Numbered from the stretch's first letter, positions 1 through 7,177 are shown. The stretch is DNA of 18,297 nt from JBIOHJ01 sp044448905 (GCA_044448905.1 JBIOHJ010000064.1:1-18297), one strand, 5' to 3'. Numbers and translations are program-made. Notes: generated from the letters alone by a model not told the origin.

Positions 1-432
1 GCTCGCCCAGGTAAATGGCAGGTTAACACACTTCATACATTCTTTACCATAATTATCGGTAATGGTATAACTAACCACATTGGCTCTTACCTCGGTAATA
101 TTTGCTGTGCCCAAACCACTGATGGTAAATGTTTGCGCTGCAACTGTTGCATTTGGTATCTGTGTATGATCATATTTAACTGTACCCGTTGTTGCTTTTA
201 TTTCATACGGGCAACAGGTAGTATCAACCGGGCATTCTGTTTTAAATTTAATTACACAACTGTCGCAAAGCGTAGTACCGCACCAGCCATACAGGGTGAT
301 ACTGTAAATTCCTGTTTGGTTTGGTGTAAATGTAAGTGGCAATGTTCCTGTTGATGGTAAACCCACAGGTGGCTGCATTGAATAGGTTACAGCTCCGTTA
401 CATTTTGCATCAGCATAACAGATTACGCGCAA
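1..432 (-). CDS. Surface/secreted protein fragment, open at both ends
   Basis: I translated the minus strand by hand. It is open from base 432 to the window edge, and a TGA lies in frame at 433-435. The reading looks like genuine protein: a Cys-rich beta-domain with pieces such as CNGAVTYSMQPPVG, TPNQTGIYSITLYGWCG, CDSCVIKF, CPVDTTCCPYEIK and ANITEVRANVVSYTITDN. This texture is typical of internal modules of large Bacteroidota extracellular proteins. No signal peptide and no good start codon precede it; the only candidate is a TTG at 432-430. The N-terminal part is therefore missing. It abuts the divergently read adhesin at 448 with no promoter-sized space, so the fragment is probably truncated by rearrangement or by an assembly join. 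The exact function cannot be named. The coding call is fairly confident; the boundary is not. Confidence 0.6.
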   Translation of the reverse strand, partial: MRVICYADAKCNGAVTYSMQPPVGLPSTGTLPLTFTPNQTGIYSITLYGWCGTTLCDSCVIKFKTECPVDTTCCPYEIKATTGTVKYDHTQIPNATVAAQTFTISGLGTANITEVRANVVSYTITDNYGKECMKCVNLPFTWAS

Positions 433-434
433 TC
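421..434. repeat. 14-bp near-palindrome at the head-to-head junction
   Basis: GATTACGCGCAATC pairs with its own reverse complement at six of seven positions; only the fifth pair is mismatched. It lies where the minus-strand fragment and the plus-strand adhesin meet. It could mark the breakpoint or be chance. Confidence 0.3.
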
Positions 435-447
435 AGGAATTGACTGG

Positions 448-3165
448 TTGTGCGGAGTGGTTCCTACGTTTGGTCCGGGATGGGATCTTACCACGCTTGC
501 TCCTGTTACGGTTTCACCAAGCTGTGACGGACAGGGAGTTTGGGGATGGTTTCCAAGCTGCACCAGTTTGCCGCCCGGTTCAGGTATGACATGGGGACCC
601 GGATTTTATTATGATTCACCTGCCAACAGCCCGACCGGAACCGTTGACGGCATTCCCGGAAATAACTATGGTGATAATTGTATAAATTTCAACTGGAATT
701 TTTGTTTCCAGGTAACTACGCTGAGTAACCTTACTGGATTTACAACCAGCTCGCTTGTTATAGATATGTATTCGGATTACATGGCAGGAAACTGGGGAAC
801 CAATTCATGCCAGGACCAGGTAGTTTTTGGCCCCTTATGCATAAATCCGAATTGTACCGTTACCCTTCCTACATTAAATACTACCAATGTAACATGTTTT
901 GGAGATACTACCGGCACTGCCTTTGCCCAGGGAGTTGGCGGGTATCCTCCTTATACTTATTTATGGAGCACCGGGCAAACCACACAGTCAATATCAGGCC
1001 TTGCTGCGGGAATTTATTCGGTTACAGTTACCGATTCAATTGGCTGTGTGAAAAATGTATTTTACAACATCATTGGACCGGCCGATATGCTGGACAATGC
1101 AACAGTAACACCAATCGGTTGCGATTCTACTGGCACCGGTTCTATTGTAACTAATGTTTCGGGAGGCACAGCGCCTTATTCTTATTTATGGAGTACCACA
1201 GCAAGCAGTTCTTCCATATCCAATCTCACTGCGGGTGTATATACTTTAACCGTTACCGATTCGGCTTCATGTGTAAAAACGTTCACTTATACAATAATAT
1301 CAGCAGCACCTGTTACTTTTACTACGTCTTCCACACCCGCATCCTGCGGGTTAAGCAATGGTTCGGCAATGGTTACTGTTAATTCAGGAACACCACCTTT
1401 TACATATAGCTGGACACCACCTGTGAGCACCATGGATGTTGCAACAAACCTTTTAGCAGGAACCTATTATATTACTGTTACTGATTCTAATGGTTGCTCC
1501 AAAACAGATTCTGTAGTGGTAAGTGCAACGGCTACGTTTACACTGGCTACCAGTGTCACCGCTGCGAATTGTGTTGGAACCGGGGGCTCGGCAAGTGTAG
1601 TTGTAAACGGAAGCACTGGTCCATTTACTTATTTGTGGACGCCATCAGGCGGCACGAATTCAACGGCAACCAATCTTAATTCGGGACCATATACAGTTAC
1701 CGTAACTGACACTAGCAATTGCTCGATTTCAGTAGCAGTTAATGTACCGCAATTAACATCCACTATTATTGTGACTGCAACGGCAACTGCTCCCACCTGC
1801 AATCCACCTGCCGGGGGAACAGCAACTGCAATTCCATCGGGAGGTACTGCGCCTTATACGTATCAATGGTCTCCATCGGGTGGAAACGGACAGACCGCCA
1901 CTAACCTGGCTGCGGGCACCTATACGGTTTTGGTTACCGATTCCAATTTGTGTACATCAACCGCCACTGTTGTAATTGACCCGATAATTCCTATCACCTA
2001 CACGGCATCGTCATCAAATGTATTGTGCAATACAAATAATACAGGCACTGCATCCATACAGGTTACCGGTGGCGGAGTTTCTCCGTTTACTTACCTGTGG
2101 TCTGACGGCTCGACCAATTCTTCGCTTAACGGTGTAGCTTCCGGCACTTATTCGTTTACCATTACCGATGCAGGCGGGTGTACGGCAACGGGTACCGTTA
2201 CTGTTAATCAGAACCCGGCAGTATTTGTGACAATAAATCCCGATACTACGGTTTGTTCCGGGCAGACGGTTAACCTGATTGCCAATGCAACCGGTGGAAC
2301 TCCTTCGATTAATTATAGCTGGTTTAACGGACCAACATCTTCTACATGGCAGGTAAATCCGACTTCCACTACTACATACAATGTAACAGTTACTGACGGG
2401 ACCAATTGTACGGCTACAGCCGCAGTTACAGTAACAACAATTGATTACCCCGTTATTTCACTAACCGGTGATGCCACAATTTGTGAGGGAACTCCCATTA
2501 CCCTCAATGCTTCGGGAGGCGCAAATTACAGCTGGAGCAATGGCTCAACCGCTGCTTCACAACAGGTAAGCCCATCCGCAACAACCAATTATATTGTTAC
2601 TGTAAGCAACGGAAATTGTTCATCGGTTGATTCGGTTCTTATTTCAGTTGCTTCAGCACCGGATGCCACATTCACTGCTGATACTACATCGCTCACCGTA
2701 AATTTTGTAAATAACAGCACGGGCGGTATCACCTATAGCTGGGATTTTGGTGATGGGGGTACAAGCACCGATTTCGAACCTGTGCATACTTATGGCAGTG
2801 TGGGTACTTATACGGTGATGCTGATAGTTACCAACGCCAATGGCTGCAGGGACACTGCATTTTTGATAATTGAATATATTTCATCGCTTGATTTCCCGAA
2901 TGTATTTACCCCTAATGATGATGGTAATAATGATGCATTTCATCTTATTGAATACGGATTAAATTCGGTAAGTGTAGAGATTTATAACCGTTGGGGTTTA
3001 AAAATATTCAATTGGAATAAGCTGAATGGCGAATGGGATGGAAAGACCTCCGGGGGCGAAGAAGCACCTGACGGAACCTATTATGTTCTCATTAAAGCGG
3101 TGGGGCTCGATGGAACCAATTTTAACAAAAAAGGAACGCTCACTTTAATCAGGCATAAAAAATAA
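448..3165 (+). CDS. SprB-repeat adhesin with PKD domain and T9SS type B sorting domain, 5' end missing
   Basis: Large cell-surface protein of the gliding/adhesin type. In order (residues from the TTG at 448): an N-terminal beta-domain (about 1-140); six SprB-like repeats of about 75 residues (about 146-580), each with P-[YF]-[TS]-Y-x-W, a [GS]-x-Y-x-[VI]-T-[VI]-T-D segment and a conserved Cys; two Ig-like domains (about 592-735); a PKD domain with WDFGDGG at 765-771; and a gliding-motility C-terminal domain from about 816 with FPNVFTPNDDGNND, VEIYNRWG and PDGTYYVLI. That last domain is the type B signal for T9SS export and surface attachment. The TTG is only a formal start: the frame is open back to a TGA at 379-381, and protein-like sequence (TDYAQSGIDW) precedes it. 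There is no signal peptide, so the true N-terminus is lost at the 395-434 junction. The C-terminus is intact. Confidence 0.85.
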   Translation: MCGVVPTFGPGWDLTTLAPVTVSPSCDGQGVWGWFPSCTSLPPGSGMTWGPGFYYDSPANSPTGTVDGIPGNNYGDNCINFNWNFCFQVTTLSNLTGFTTSSLVIDMYSDYMAGNWGTNSCQDQVVFGPLCINPNCTVTLPTLNTTNVTCFGDTTGTAFAQGVGGYPPYTYLWSTGQTTQSISGLAAGIYSVTVTDSIGCVKNVFYNIIGPADMLDNATVTPIGCDSTGTGSIVTNVSGGTAPYSYLWSTTASSSSISNLTAGVYTLTVTDSASCVKTFTYTIISAAPVTFTTSSTPASCGLSNGSAMVTVNSGTPPFTYSWTPPVSTMDVATNLLAGTYYITVTDSNGCSKTDSVVVSATATFTLATSVTAANCVGTGGSASVVVNGSTGPFTYLWTPSGGTNSTATNLNSGPYTVTVTDTSNCSISVAVNVPQLTSTIIVTATATAPTCNPPAGGTATAIPSGGTAPYTYQWSPSGGNGQTATNLAAGTYTVLVTDSNLCTSTATVVIDPIIPITYTASSSNVLCNTNNTGTASIQVTGGGVSPFTYLWSDGSTNSSLNGVASGTYSFTITDAGGCTATGTVTVNQNPAVFVTINPDTTVCSGQTVNLIANATGGTPSINYSWFNGPTSSTWQVNPTSTTTYNVTVTDGTNCTATAAVTVTTIDYPVISLTGDATICEGTPITLNASGGANYSWSNGSTAASQQVSPSATTNYIVTVSNGNCSSVDSVLISVASAPDATFTADTTSLTVNFVNNSTGGITYSWDFGDGGTSTDFEPVHTYGSVGTYTVMLIVTNANGCRDTAFLIIEYISSLDFPNVFTPNDDGNNDAFHLIEYGLNSVSVEIYNRWGLKIFNWNKLNGEWDGKTSGGEEAPDGTYYVLIKAVGLDGTNFNKKGTLTLIRHKK

Positions 3166-3179
3166 TATTTTTTTGAGCC

Positions 3180-3198
3180 GGGTTTCCGGTAACCCTTT
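3180..3198 (+). terminator. Weak hairpin after the adhesin gene
   Basis: GGGTT (3180-3184) and AACCC (3191-3195) can pair across a 6-nt loop, followed by TTT. It sits between the adhesin stop and the DUF2911 gene. The 5-bp stem and short T run make it only a weak intrinsic terminator. Confidence 0.3.
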
Positions 3199-3212
3199 AA
3201 TCAATTCTGTTT

Positions 3213-4250
3213 ATGATGAAAAAATGCATCGTGTTAATCTTATGGATTCTTGCTTCACAGGCAACGGCACAAAACAATGACCTTACATTTCCCGAAGTCA
3301 GCCAGAAAGCAATGGTTATGCAACGTGTCGGACTTACCGATATTACGATAATATACCACAGCCCTTTGGTTAAGGGAAGAAAAGTTTGGGGCGACCTGGT
3401 TCCTTATAACGAAGTATGGAGAGGTGGTGCCAATGAAAATACAACCATCAGCTTTTCGAGTGAAGTTTTAGTTGAAGGAAAATTATTACCTGCCGGCACC
3501 TATGGGTTGCACATGATTCCTTCTGAAAAAGAATGGACAATCATATTTTCGAGAAACAGCAAATCGTGGGGAAGCTATTTCTATGATAAAACCGAAGATG
3601 CGTTGAGAGTAATTGTAAAGCCTGTTCAAAATGCTTTCCAGGAATGGCTCAGCTACCAGTTTACCGAAACTGCGGCTAACTCAACAGTTATTACTTTATG
3701 CTGGGAAAAAATAAAAATTCCTTTTAAGATTGACATCAACGTACAGGAAGTTGTGTACAGCAATATGAAAAATGAATTGAGGGGATTGCCGGGCTTTTCA
3801 TGGCAGGGCCCTATGCAGGCTGCACGTTATTGCGCCAACAACAATATTCACCTTGATGAAGCGATGAAATGGATTGATCAGTCTATCCAGGCACAGGAAA
3901 ATTTTACAAACCTGCGTGTTAAATCAAAGCTGCTTGCCATGAAAGGGCAGCCAGCCGAATCGGAAACGTTAATGAAAAATGCCATGAACATTGCAAACGA
4001 GGAGGAGCTTAATACTTACGGATATGAGCTGGTTAACCAGAAAAAAATAAAAGATGCCATTGAGATTTTTAAAACCAATGTAAAGCGTAATCCATCTTCG
4101 TGGAACGTTTACGATAGTCTTGCTGAAACACTGGCAATTGATGGCAATAATAAAGATGCTATTTTATATTACAGAATTGCTTTATCCAAAGCGCCCGACA
4201 ATCAGAAAAACAGGATTAACAGTGCAATGAAAAAGCTGGAAGCAAAATAA
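3213..4250 (+). CDS. Secreted DUF2911 protein with C-terminal TPR-like repeats
   Basis: A 345-residue protein with an N-terminal signal peptide: MMKK, a hydrophobic stretch to about residue 18, and a likely cleavage after ATAQ at residue 20. Residues about 30-175 match DUF2911, a family common in Bacteroidota. Recognisable pieces are IIYHSPLVKGRKVWG (47-60), VWRGGANENTTISF (68-81), LPAGTYGLHMIP (92-103) and the segment ending in PFKIDIN. Residues about 210-335 are helical and TPR-like; the clearest unit has DAIEIFKTNVKRNPSSWNVYDS and a following DAILYYRIALSKAPDN. The protein is probably periplasmic. The catalytic or binding role of DUF2911 is not known to me. ATGATG gives two adjacent start options. 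The gene is 47 bp downstream of the adhesin and converges on bshB1 with a 16-bp gap. Confidence 0.85.
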   Translation: MMKKCIVLILWILASQATAQNNDLTFPEVSQKAMVMQRVGLTDITIIYHSPLVKGRKVWGDLVPYNEVWRGGANENTTISFSSEVLVEGKLLPAGTYGLHMIPSEKEWTIIFSRNSKSWGSYFYDKTEDALRVIVKPVQNAFQEWLSYQFTETAANSTVITLCWEKIKIPFKIDINVQEVVYSNMKNELRGLPGFSWQGPMQAARYCANNNIHLDEAMKWIDQSIQAQENFTNLRVKSKLLAMKGQPAESETLMKNAMNIANEEELNTYGYELVNQKKIKDAIEIFKTNVKRNPSSWNVYDSLAETLAIDGNNKDAILYYRIALSKAPDNQKNRINSAMKKLEAK

Positions 4251-4266
4251 AATTTTTTACAAAGTA

Positions 4267-4998
4267 TTATACCAGGTCGAACAGGTTTTTTACCCCGGTT
4301 AATCTTTCCGCTGTAAACCCTTCAGCATATTTAACACCTATCATTCGTCCCAGTTCAAGCGGGCGGTAGTAAAGTGATTCCAAAAACTGTTTGGATGATA
4401 TAGGAGTTTCGGGCTCAGCAGAATACTCATCATAGAACTGAGATTTAAAAGCTTTAATTGCTTTCATTCGTTGTTCCATGCAATCCGAAATATCAACTAA
4501 AAAATCCGGCTTCATATAACGATCCTGTATATAATGATACACGGCTTTAACACGCCATTGCTTTTGCAATTTGCCATTGTCCTTTGTTTTTACTTTTACC
4601 AGACCCGATAAAAAACAGGCATCCGAAACTAATTGCGCAGCCCGTGCGTGATCAGGATGCCTGTCGGCAATAGCGTTGGCTAAAATAATTTCAGGTTGGT
4701 ACCTACGTATCATTTTAACAACCGCCATTTGGTTTTTTTTTGAATTGAAAAAAAAACCATCTTCAAAATTCATATTCTCACGAAATTGTACTCCTAATAT
4801 TTTAGCAGCAGCGGTAGCTTCGGCCGCTCTTGTTTTTACATCACCACGTGTTCCGAGCTCTCCTCTTGTTAAATCAATTATTCCAATCTTTTTTACAAGC
4901 TTAATATGTTTTATTATGGTGCCGCTGCATGAAAGTTCCACATCATCGGGATGAGCCCCAAAAGCAAGAATATCTGTTTTCATGGATTCTGATTTCAT
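4267..4998 (-). CDS. bshB1: Bacillithiol biosynthesis deacetylase BshB1
   Basis: Zn-dependent PIG-L/LmbE-family N-acetylglucosaminyl-malate deacetylase. It removes the acetyl group from GlcNAc-malate in bacillithiol synthesis, in the cytoplasm. Seen in the sequence: AHPDDVE at 15-21 (His16 and Asp19 as predicted metal ligands), DLTRGELGTRG at 42-52, and RHPDHARA at 113-120 (His117 as the third ligand). The C-terminal part, with YYRPLELGRMIGVKYAEGF, is typical of the Bacteroidota BshB1 subgroup. From the ATG at 4998 it is 243 residues. A second ATG (residue 6, base 4983) gives 238 residues and starts directly at MKTDILAFGAHPDD; I think that start is more likely. It is divergent from ccmB. A 28-bp A/T inverted repeat lies inside the coding region at 4731-4758. 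BshA and BshC are not in view. Confidence 0.92.
   Translation of the reverse strand: MKSESMKTDILAFGAHPDDVELSCSGTIIKHIKLVKKIGIIDLTRGELGTRGDVKTRAAEATAAAKILGVQFRENMNFEDGFFFNSKKNQMAVVKMIRRYQPEIILANAIADRHPDHARAAQLVSDACFLSGLVKVKTKDNGKLQKQWRVKAVYHYIQDRYMKPDFLVDISDCMEQRMKAIKAFKSQFYDEYSAEPETPISSKQFLESLYYRPLELGRMIGVKYAEGFTAERLTGVKNLFDLV
4731..4758. repeat. Perfect inverted repeat of T9/A9 tracts inside bshB1
   Basis: GG plus nine T (4731-4741), a 6-nt centre GAATTG (4742-4747), then nine A plus CC (4748-4758): 11-bp perfect arms. It encodes the FFFNSKKN region of BshB1 (residues about 82-89). The homopolymers are candidates for replication or transcription slippage. Confidence 0.8.
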
Positions 4999-5006
4999 TG
5001 TTTGTG

Positions 5007-5014
5007 CAAAGTTG
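5007..5014 (-). promoter_or_regulatory. Possible Bacteroidota -7 element for bshB1
   Basis: Read on the minus strand this is CAACTTTG, one mismatch from the Bacteroidota -7 consensus TAnnTTTG. A TTG lies about 21 nt upstream, near the expected -33 position. The start site would fall near base 5000, leaving about 17 nt before the ATG at 4983 but almost none before the ATG at 4998. This is weak, motif-only evidence. Confidence 0.22.
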
Positions 5015-5058
5015 AAATTTTTGCAGAACTTAGCGCAATCAACAGAGAAATAATTAAA

Positions 5059-5712
5059 TTGAATTCAATTTTACAGCTCATCAAAAAAGAAATTCTTCTT
5101 GAATGGAGATTAAAATATTCATTCAGCGGAATACTCATTTATGTTATATCAACAATTTTTGTTTGCTTCTTATCTTTCAGGCAAATTATTGATCCTCCCA
5201 CATGGAATGCTTTATTCTGGATTATACTTTTGTTTGCATCGGTAAATGCAGTGGCTAAAAGTTTTATGCAGGAAAGTCGCGGGTTACAGCTTTTTTATTA
5301 CACGTTTTTAAATCCGCAGCATGTAATTCTCGCAAAAATAATTTATAACATGATTTTGCTGCTGATTTTATCTGCAATAAGTTTTTTGTTTTACATCATT
5401 TTTTTGGGAAATATTGTTGAGGACACACCAATGTTCTTTCTCGGCCTGTTACTTGGAGCAGCGGGTTTATCCTCAGTGCTTACTTTGGTTTCGGCAATAG
5501 CAGCGAAAACAAATAACAGTTCTGCACTTATGGCAATACTCAGCTTCCCGATTTTGCTTCCGTTATTGATGACAATCATCCGGTTTTCAAAAAATGCAAT
5601 GGATGGATTAAGCTGGTCTGTAAATTATCCTAATCTTGCCATACTTTTAGCAATCAACCTGCTGGTAATTACGCTCGCTTATCTGTTATTTCCGTACCTT
5701 TGGCGGGAGTAA
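5059..5712 (+). CDS. ccmB: Heme exporter/cytochrome c maturation membrane protein CcmB
   Basis: Integral membrane subunit of the CcmABC(D) system, which releases holo-CcmE from CcmC during cytochrome c maturation. The chosen product (about 217 residues, near the usual size of about 220) starts with a short amphipathic stretch IKKEILLEWRLKYSFSG. About six hydrophobic segments follow, including GILIYVISTIFVCFLSF, TWNALFWIILLFASVNAVAKSF and a C-terminal LAILLAINLLVITLAYLLF. The KKE-x-x-LEWR start and the NAVAKSFMQE-x-RGLQLFYYT region are characteristic of CcmB. The frame is open to a TTG at 5002 (236 residues). I prefer the TTG at 5059 because the extra residues do not resemble CcmB and because it leaves room for divergent promoters. 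The ATPase gene ccmA is not adjacent. A hairpin overlaps the stop codon. Confidence 0.85.
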   Translation: MNSILQLIKKEILLEWRLKYSFSGILIYVISTIFVCFLSFRQIIDPPTWNALFWIILLFASVNAVAKSFMQESRGLQLFYYTFLNPQHVILAKIIYNMILLLILSAISFLFYIIFLGNIVEDTPMFFLGLLLGAAGLSSVLTLVSAIAAKTNNSSALMAILSFPILLPLLMTIIRFSKNAMDGLSWSVNYPNLAILLAINLLVITLAYLLFPYLWRE

Positions 5713-5734
5713 AAAACTCCTGCCTGATTTTCTT
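5702..5734 (+). terminator. Hairpin on the ccmB stop codon, terminator- or attenuator-like
   Basis: GGCGGGAGT (5702-5710) pairs with ACTCCTGCC (5716-5724) over nine positions, one of them G-U in RNA, with an AAAAA loop. TGATTTTCTT follows. The ccmB TAA lies in the arm and loop. A strong stem followed by a U-rich stretch suggests partial termination or 3'-end protection between ccmB and ccmC. Confidence 0.5.
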
Positions 5735-5754
5735 AAAAGGGAAGATAAGAACCA

Positions 5755-5785
5755 TTCGTATTTCGTAAATTCGTAAAGATTCGTA
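5755..5785 (+). repeat. Four TTCGTA repeats just before ccmC
   Basis: TTCGTA occurs at 5755, 5762, 5770 and 5780 (steps of 7, 8 and 10 nt). The last copy ends 7 nt before the ccmC ATG. The pattern resembles the heptad leaders before ccmF and the PaiB-like gene. Confidence 0.6.
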
Positions 5786-5792
5786 TTCATTC

Positions 5793-6449
5793 ATGAAACA
5801 TTGGTGGAAAATACTTGCGGTGTTATTGTTATACTACACAATATTTGCGGGATTGTTATTTGATGTACCGCGGCTGGCAATTTTAAACGAAACCATCCGT
5901 AATCTTTATTTTCATGTAACCATGTGGTTTGGTATGATGATTCTCTTAACAGTTTCAGTAGTGAACAGCATAAAATATTTATCGAAGTTTAACTTGCGGA
6001 ACGATTTAATCTCATCAGAGGCTGCCAAGGTGGGAATGTTGTTTGGACTAATCGGTTTGGTTACCGGAATGTTGTGGGCAAAATTTACCTGGGGTGCTTT
6101 TTGGGTAAGCGATGTGAAGCTTAACGGTGCTGCAGCTACCCTTCTGGTTTATTCTGCGTATTTTTTATTACGCAACTCGGTTGAGGAAGAACATAAGCGT
6201 GCTAAGCTATCATCAGTGTACAGCATTTTTTCTTTCAGTATGATGATAGTATTTGTAATGGTATTGCCACGGCTGACTGATTCGCTTCATCCGGGCAACG
6301 GTGGCAACCCCGGTTTTGGTAATTATGATTTAGATGGAAGCATGCGCTGGGTATTTTATCCCGCAGTAGCGGGGTGGACATTACTTGGCGTTTGGATTTT
6401 ACAGCTCCGTACACGTTTAAAAACAATTGAAGAAAAAATTACAATATGA
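5793..6449 (+). CDS. ccmC: Heme lyase/handling protein CcmC (CcsA family)
   Basis: Membrane protein of the heme-handling family that delivers heme to CcmE on the periplasmic side. It has 218 residues with about six membrane segments. The periplasmic tryptophan-rich loop is at about 95-113 (WAKFTWGAFWVSDVKLN). It is a reduced form of the WWD signature, with F, V and S where E. coli-type proteins carry aromatic or Trp residues. The predicted axial heme ligands are His41 (YFHVTMW) and His166 (SLHPGNGG), flanking the loop as expected. Length and the MVLPRLTDSLHPG segment fit Bacteroidota CcmC. The ATG at 5793 follows an 80-bp gap holding the ccmB hairpin and TTCGTA repeats. Its last four bases overlap the ccmD start (ATGA), indicating translational coupling. 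Confidence 0.9.
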   Translation: MKHWWKILAVLLLYYTIFAGLLFDVPRLAILNETIRNLYFHVTMWFGMMILLTVSVVNSIKYLSKFNLRNDLISSEAAKVGMLFGLIGLVTGMLWAKFTWGAFWVSDVKLNGAAATLLVYSAYFLLRNSVEEEHKRAKLSSVYSIFSFSMMIVFVMVLPRLTDSLHPGNGGNPGFGNYDLDGSMRWVFYPAVAGWTLLGVWILQLRTRLKTIEEKITI

Positions 6450-6676
6450 AGAATAAAGCAATTCTGCTTTCCTTAATTTTACTGGTAGTATTTATTAATT
6501 CGTTTGCTCAGCCATCAGGTGAAATTGAGATGGCTGACAAATTCAGAGCGGATGGTAAAATTTATGTAGTGGTGGGAGTAATAACAATTGTGTTTACAGG
6601 AATAGTACTGTACCTTATTAATATTGACAGAAAAATTTCAAAGCTCGAAAAGAAAATTCAAAACAGTATAGAATAA
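6446..6676 (+). CDS. ccmD: CcmD-like small membrane protein
   Basis: A 76-residue protein with an N-terminal hydrophobic segment or signal (about residues 5-19, followed by SFAQ), a short acidic stretch, one membrane helix (about 38-60, VVVGVITIVFTGIVLYLI) and a charged tail with IDRKISKLEKKI. This matches the CcmD family architecture (a single helix with a basic coiled C-terminal tail) and its position between ccmC and ccmE. CcmD helps form and release the CcmC-heme-CcmE complex. It overlaps ccmC by 4 bp and is 6 bp before ccmE. The predicted signal peptide in addition to the helix differs from short proteobacterial CcmD. The assignment rests partly on context. Confidence 0.78.
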   Translation: MKNKAILLSLILLVVFINSFAQPSGEIEMADKFRADGKIYVVVGVITIVFTGIVLYLINIDRKISKLEKKIQNSIE

Positions 6677-6682
6677 TTTTAA

Positions 6683-7075
6683 ATGAAGAAAAGTTATATC
6701 ATTGGTATTATTTTGATTGCTGTTGCATTCGGAATAATTATCAGTACAGTGAGCAATTCAAGCACGTATGCTTCTTTTGCAACTGCAACCACCCATGAAG
6801 GAAAAGTTTTTCATGTGGTTGGAAAATTGAATAAAGAAAAACCGTTTGAATACAATCCGCGGGTTAACGCAAACCTTTTCGGATTTTATTTAACGGATAA
6901 CGAAGGGAAGGAAGTTAAAGTTTTATACAATGGTTCCAAGCCACAGGATTTTGAAAAGTCCGAACAGATTGTGATCATTGGTAAAATGGCAGGTAACGAA
7001 TTCCGCGCTGCAGAAATATTAATGAAGTGCCCTTCGAAATACACCGAAAGCAATGTGCAGACAAAAAATAGTTGA
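6683..7075 (+). CDS. ccmE: Cytochrome c-type heme chaperone CcmE, C-x3-Y variant
   Basis: Periplasmic membrane-anchored heme chaperone of 130 residues. One N-terminal helix (about 5-21) is followed by an OB-fold-like beta domain with HEGKVFHVVGKLNKEKPFEYNP, FYLTDNEGKEVKVLYNGSKPQDFEKSEQIVIIGKM and FRAAEILMKCPSKY. The usual covalent heme site is His-x3-Tyr; here it reads Cys116-P-S-K-Tyr120. The C-x3-Y form is known from some anaerobic and archaeal systems and is seen widely in Bacteroidota. It is thought to go with a reduced maturation pathway. The reading frame is intact and the position in the operon is standard. A 102-bp gap with a possible terminator follows before ccmF. Confidence 0.9.
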   Translation: MKKSYIIGIILIAVAFGIIISTVSNSSTYASFATATTHEGKVFHVVGKLNKEKPFEYNPRVNANLFGFYLTDNEGKEVKVLYNGSKPQDFEKSEQIVIIGKMAGNEFRAAEILMKCPSKYTESNVQTKNS

Positions 7076-7098
7076 ATTGGTGATTTGAAATTTGAGAT

Positions 7099-7139
7099 GG
7101 AGTTTTGCTTTTAGTCAGTGACTCCTTTTTTCTTTCTTT
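7099..7139 (+). terminator. Possible terminator between ccmE and ccmF
   Basis: GGAGT (7099-7103) can pair with ACTCC (7121-7125). Alternatively AGTC-AGT-GACT (7113-7123) forms a 4-bp stem. A pyrimidine run, TTTTTTCTTTCTTT, follows at 7126-7139. The stem is weak, so termination would be partial at best. Confidence 0.3.
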
Positions 7140-7145
7140 ATAAGT

Positions 7146-7173
7146 AAACCGTAAACCGCAAACCGTAAACTCA
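7146..7173 (+). repeat. Heptad tandem repeat before ccmF (AAACCGT-type)
   Basis: AAACCGT, AAACCGC, AAACCGT and AAACTCA lie in exact 7-nt register. The array ends 4 nt before the GTG start of ccmF at 7178. Confidence 0.75.
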
Positions 7174-7177
7174 TTCA

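Noticed and set aside
133..354. Plus-strand reading frame of 73 codons
   Set aside because: Cys-rich nonsense composition opposite a coherent minus-strand protein; a shadow.
5002..5058. N-terminal extension of CcmB from TTG 5002
   Set aside because: The residues do not resemble CcmB and would leave almost no room between the divergent genes; the start at 5059 gives the family length.
6360..6373. CCCGC-AGTA-GCGGG hairpin in ccmC as a relative of the 14067 palindromes
   Set aside because: Arms differ (GC instead of GA) and it encodes conserved-looking residues; probably chance.
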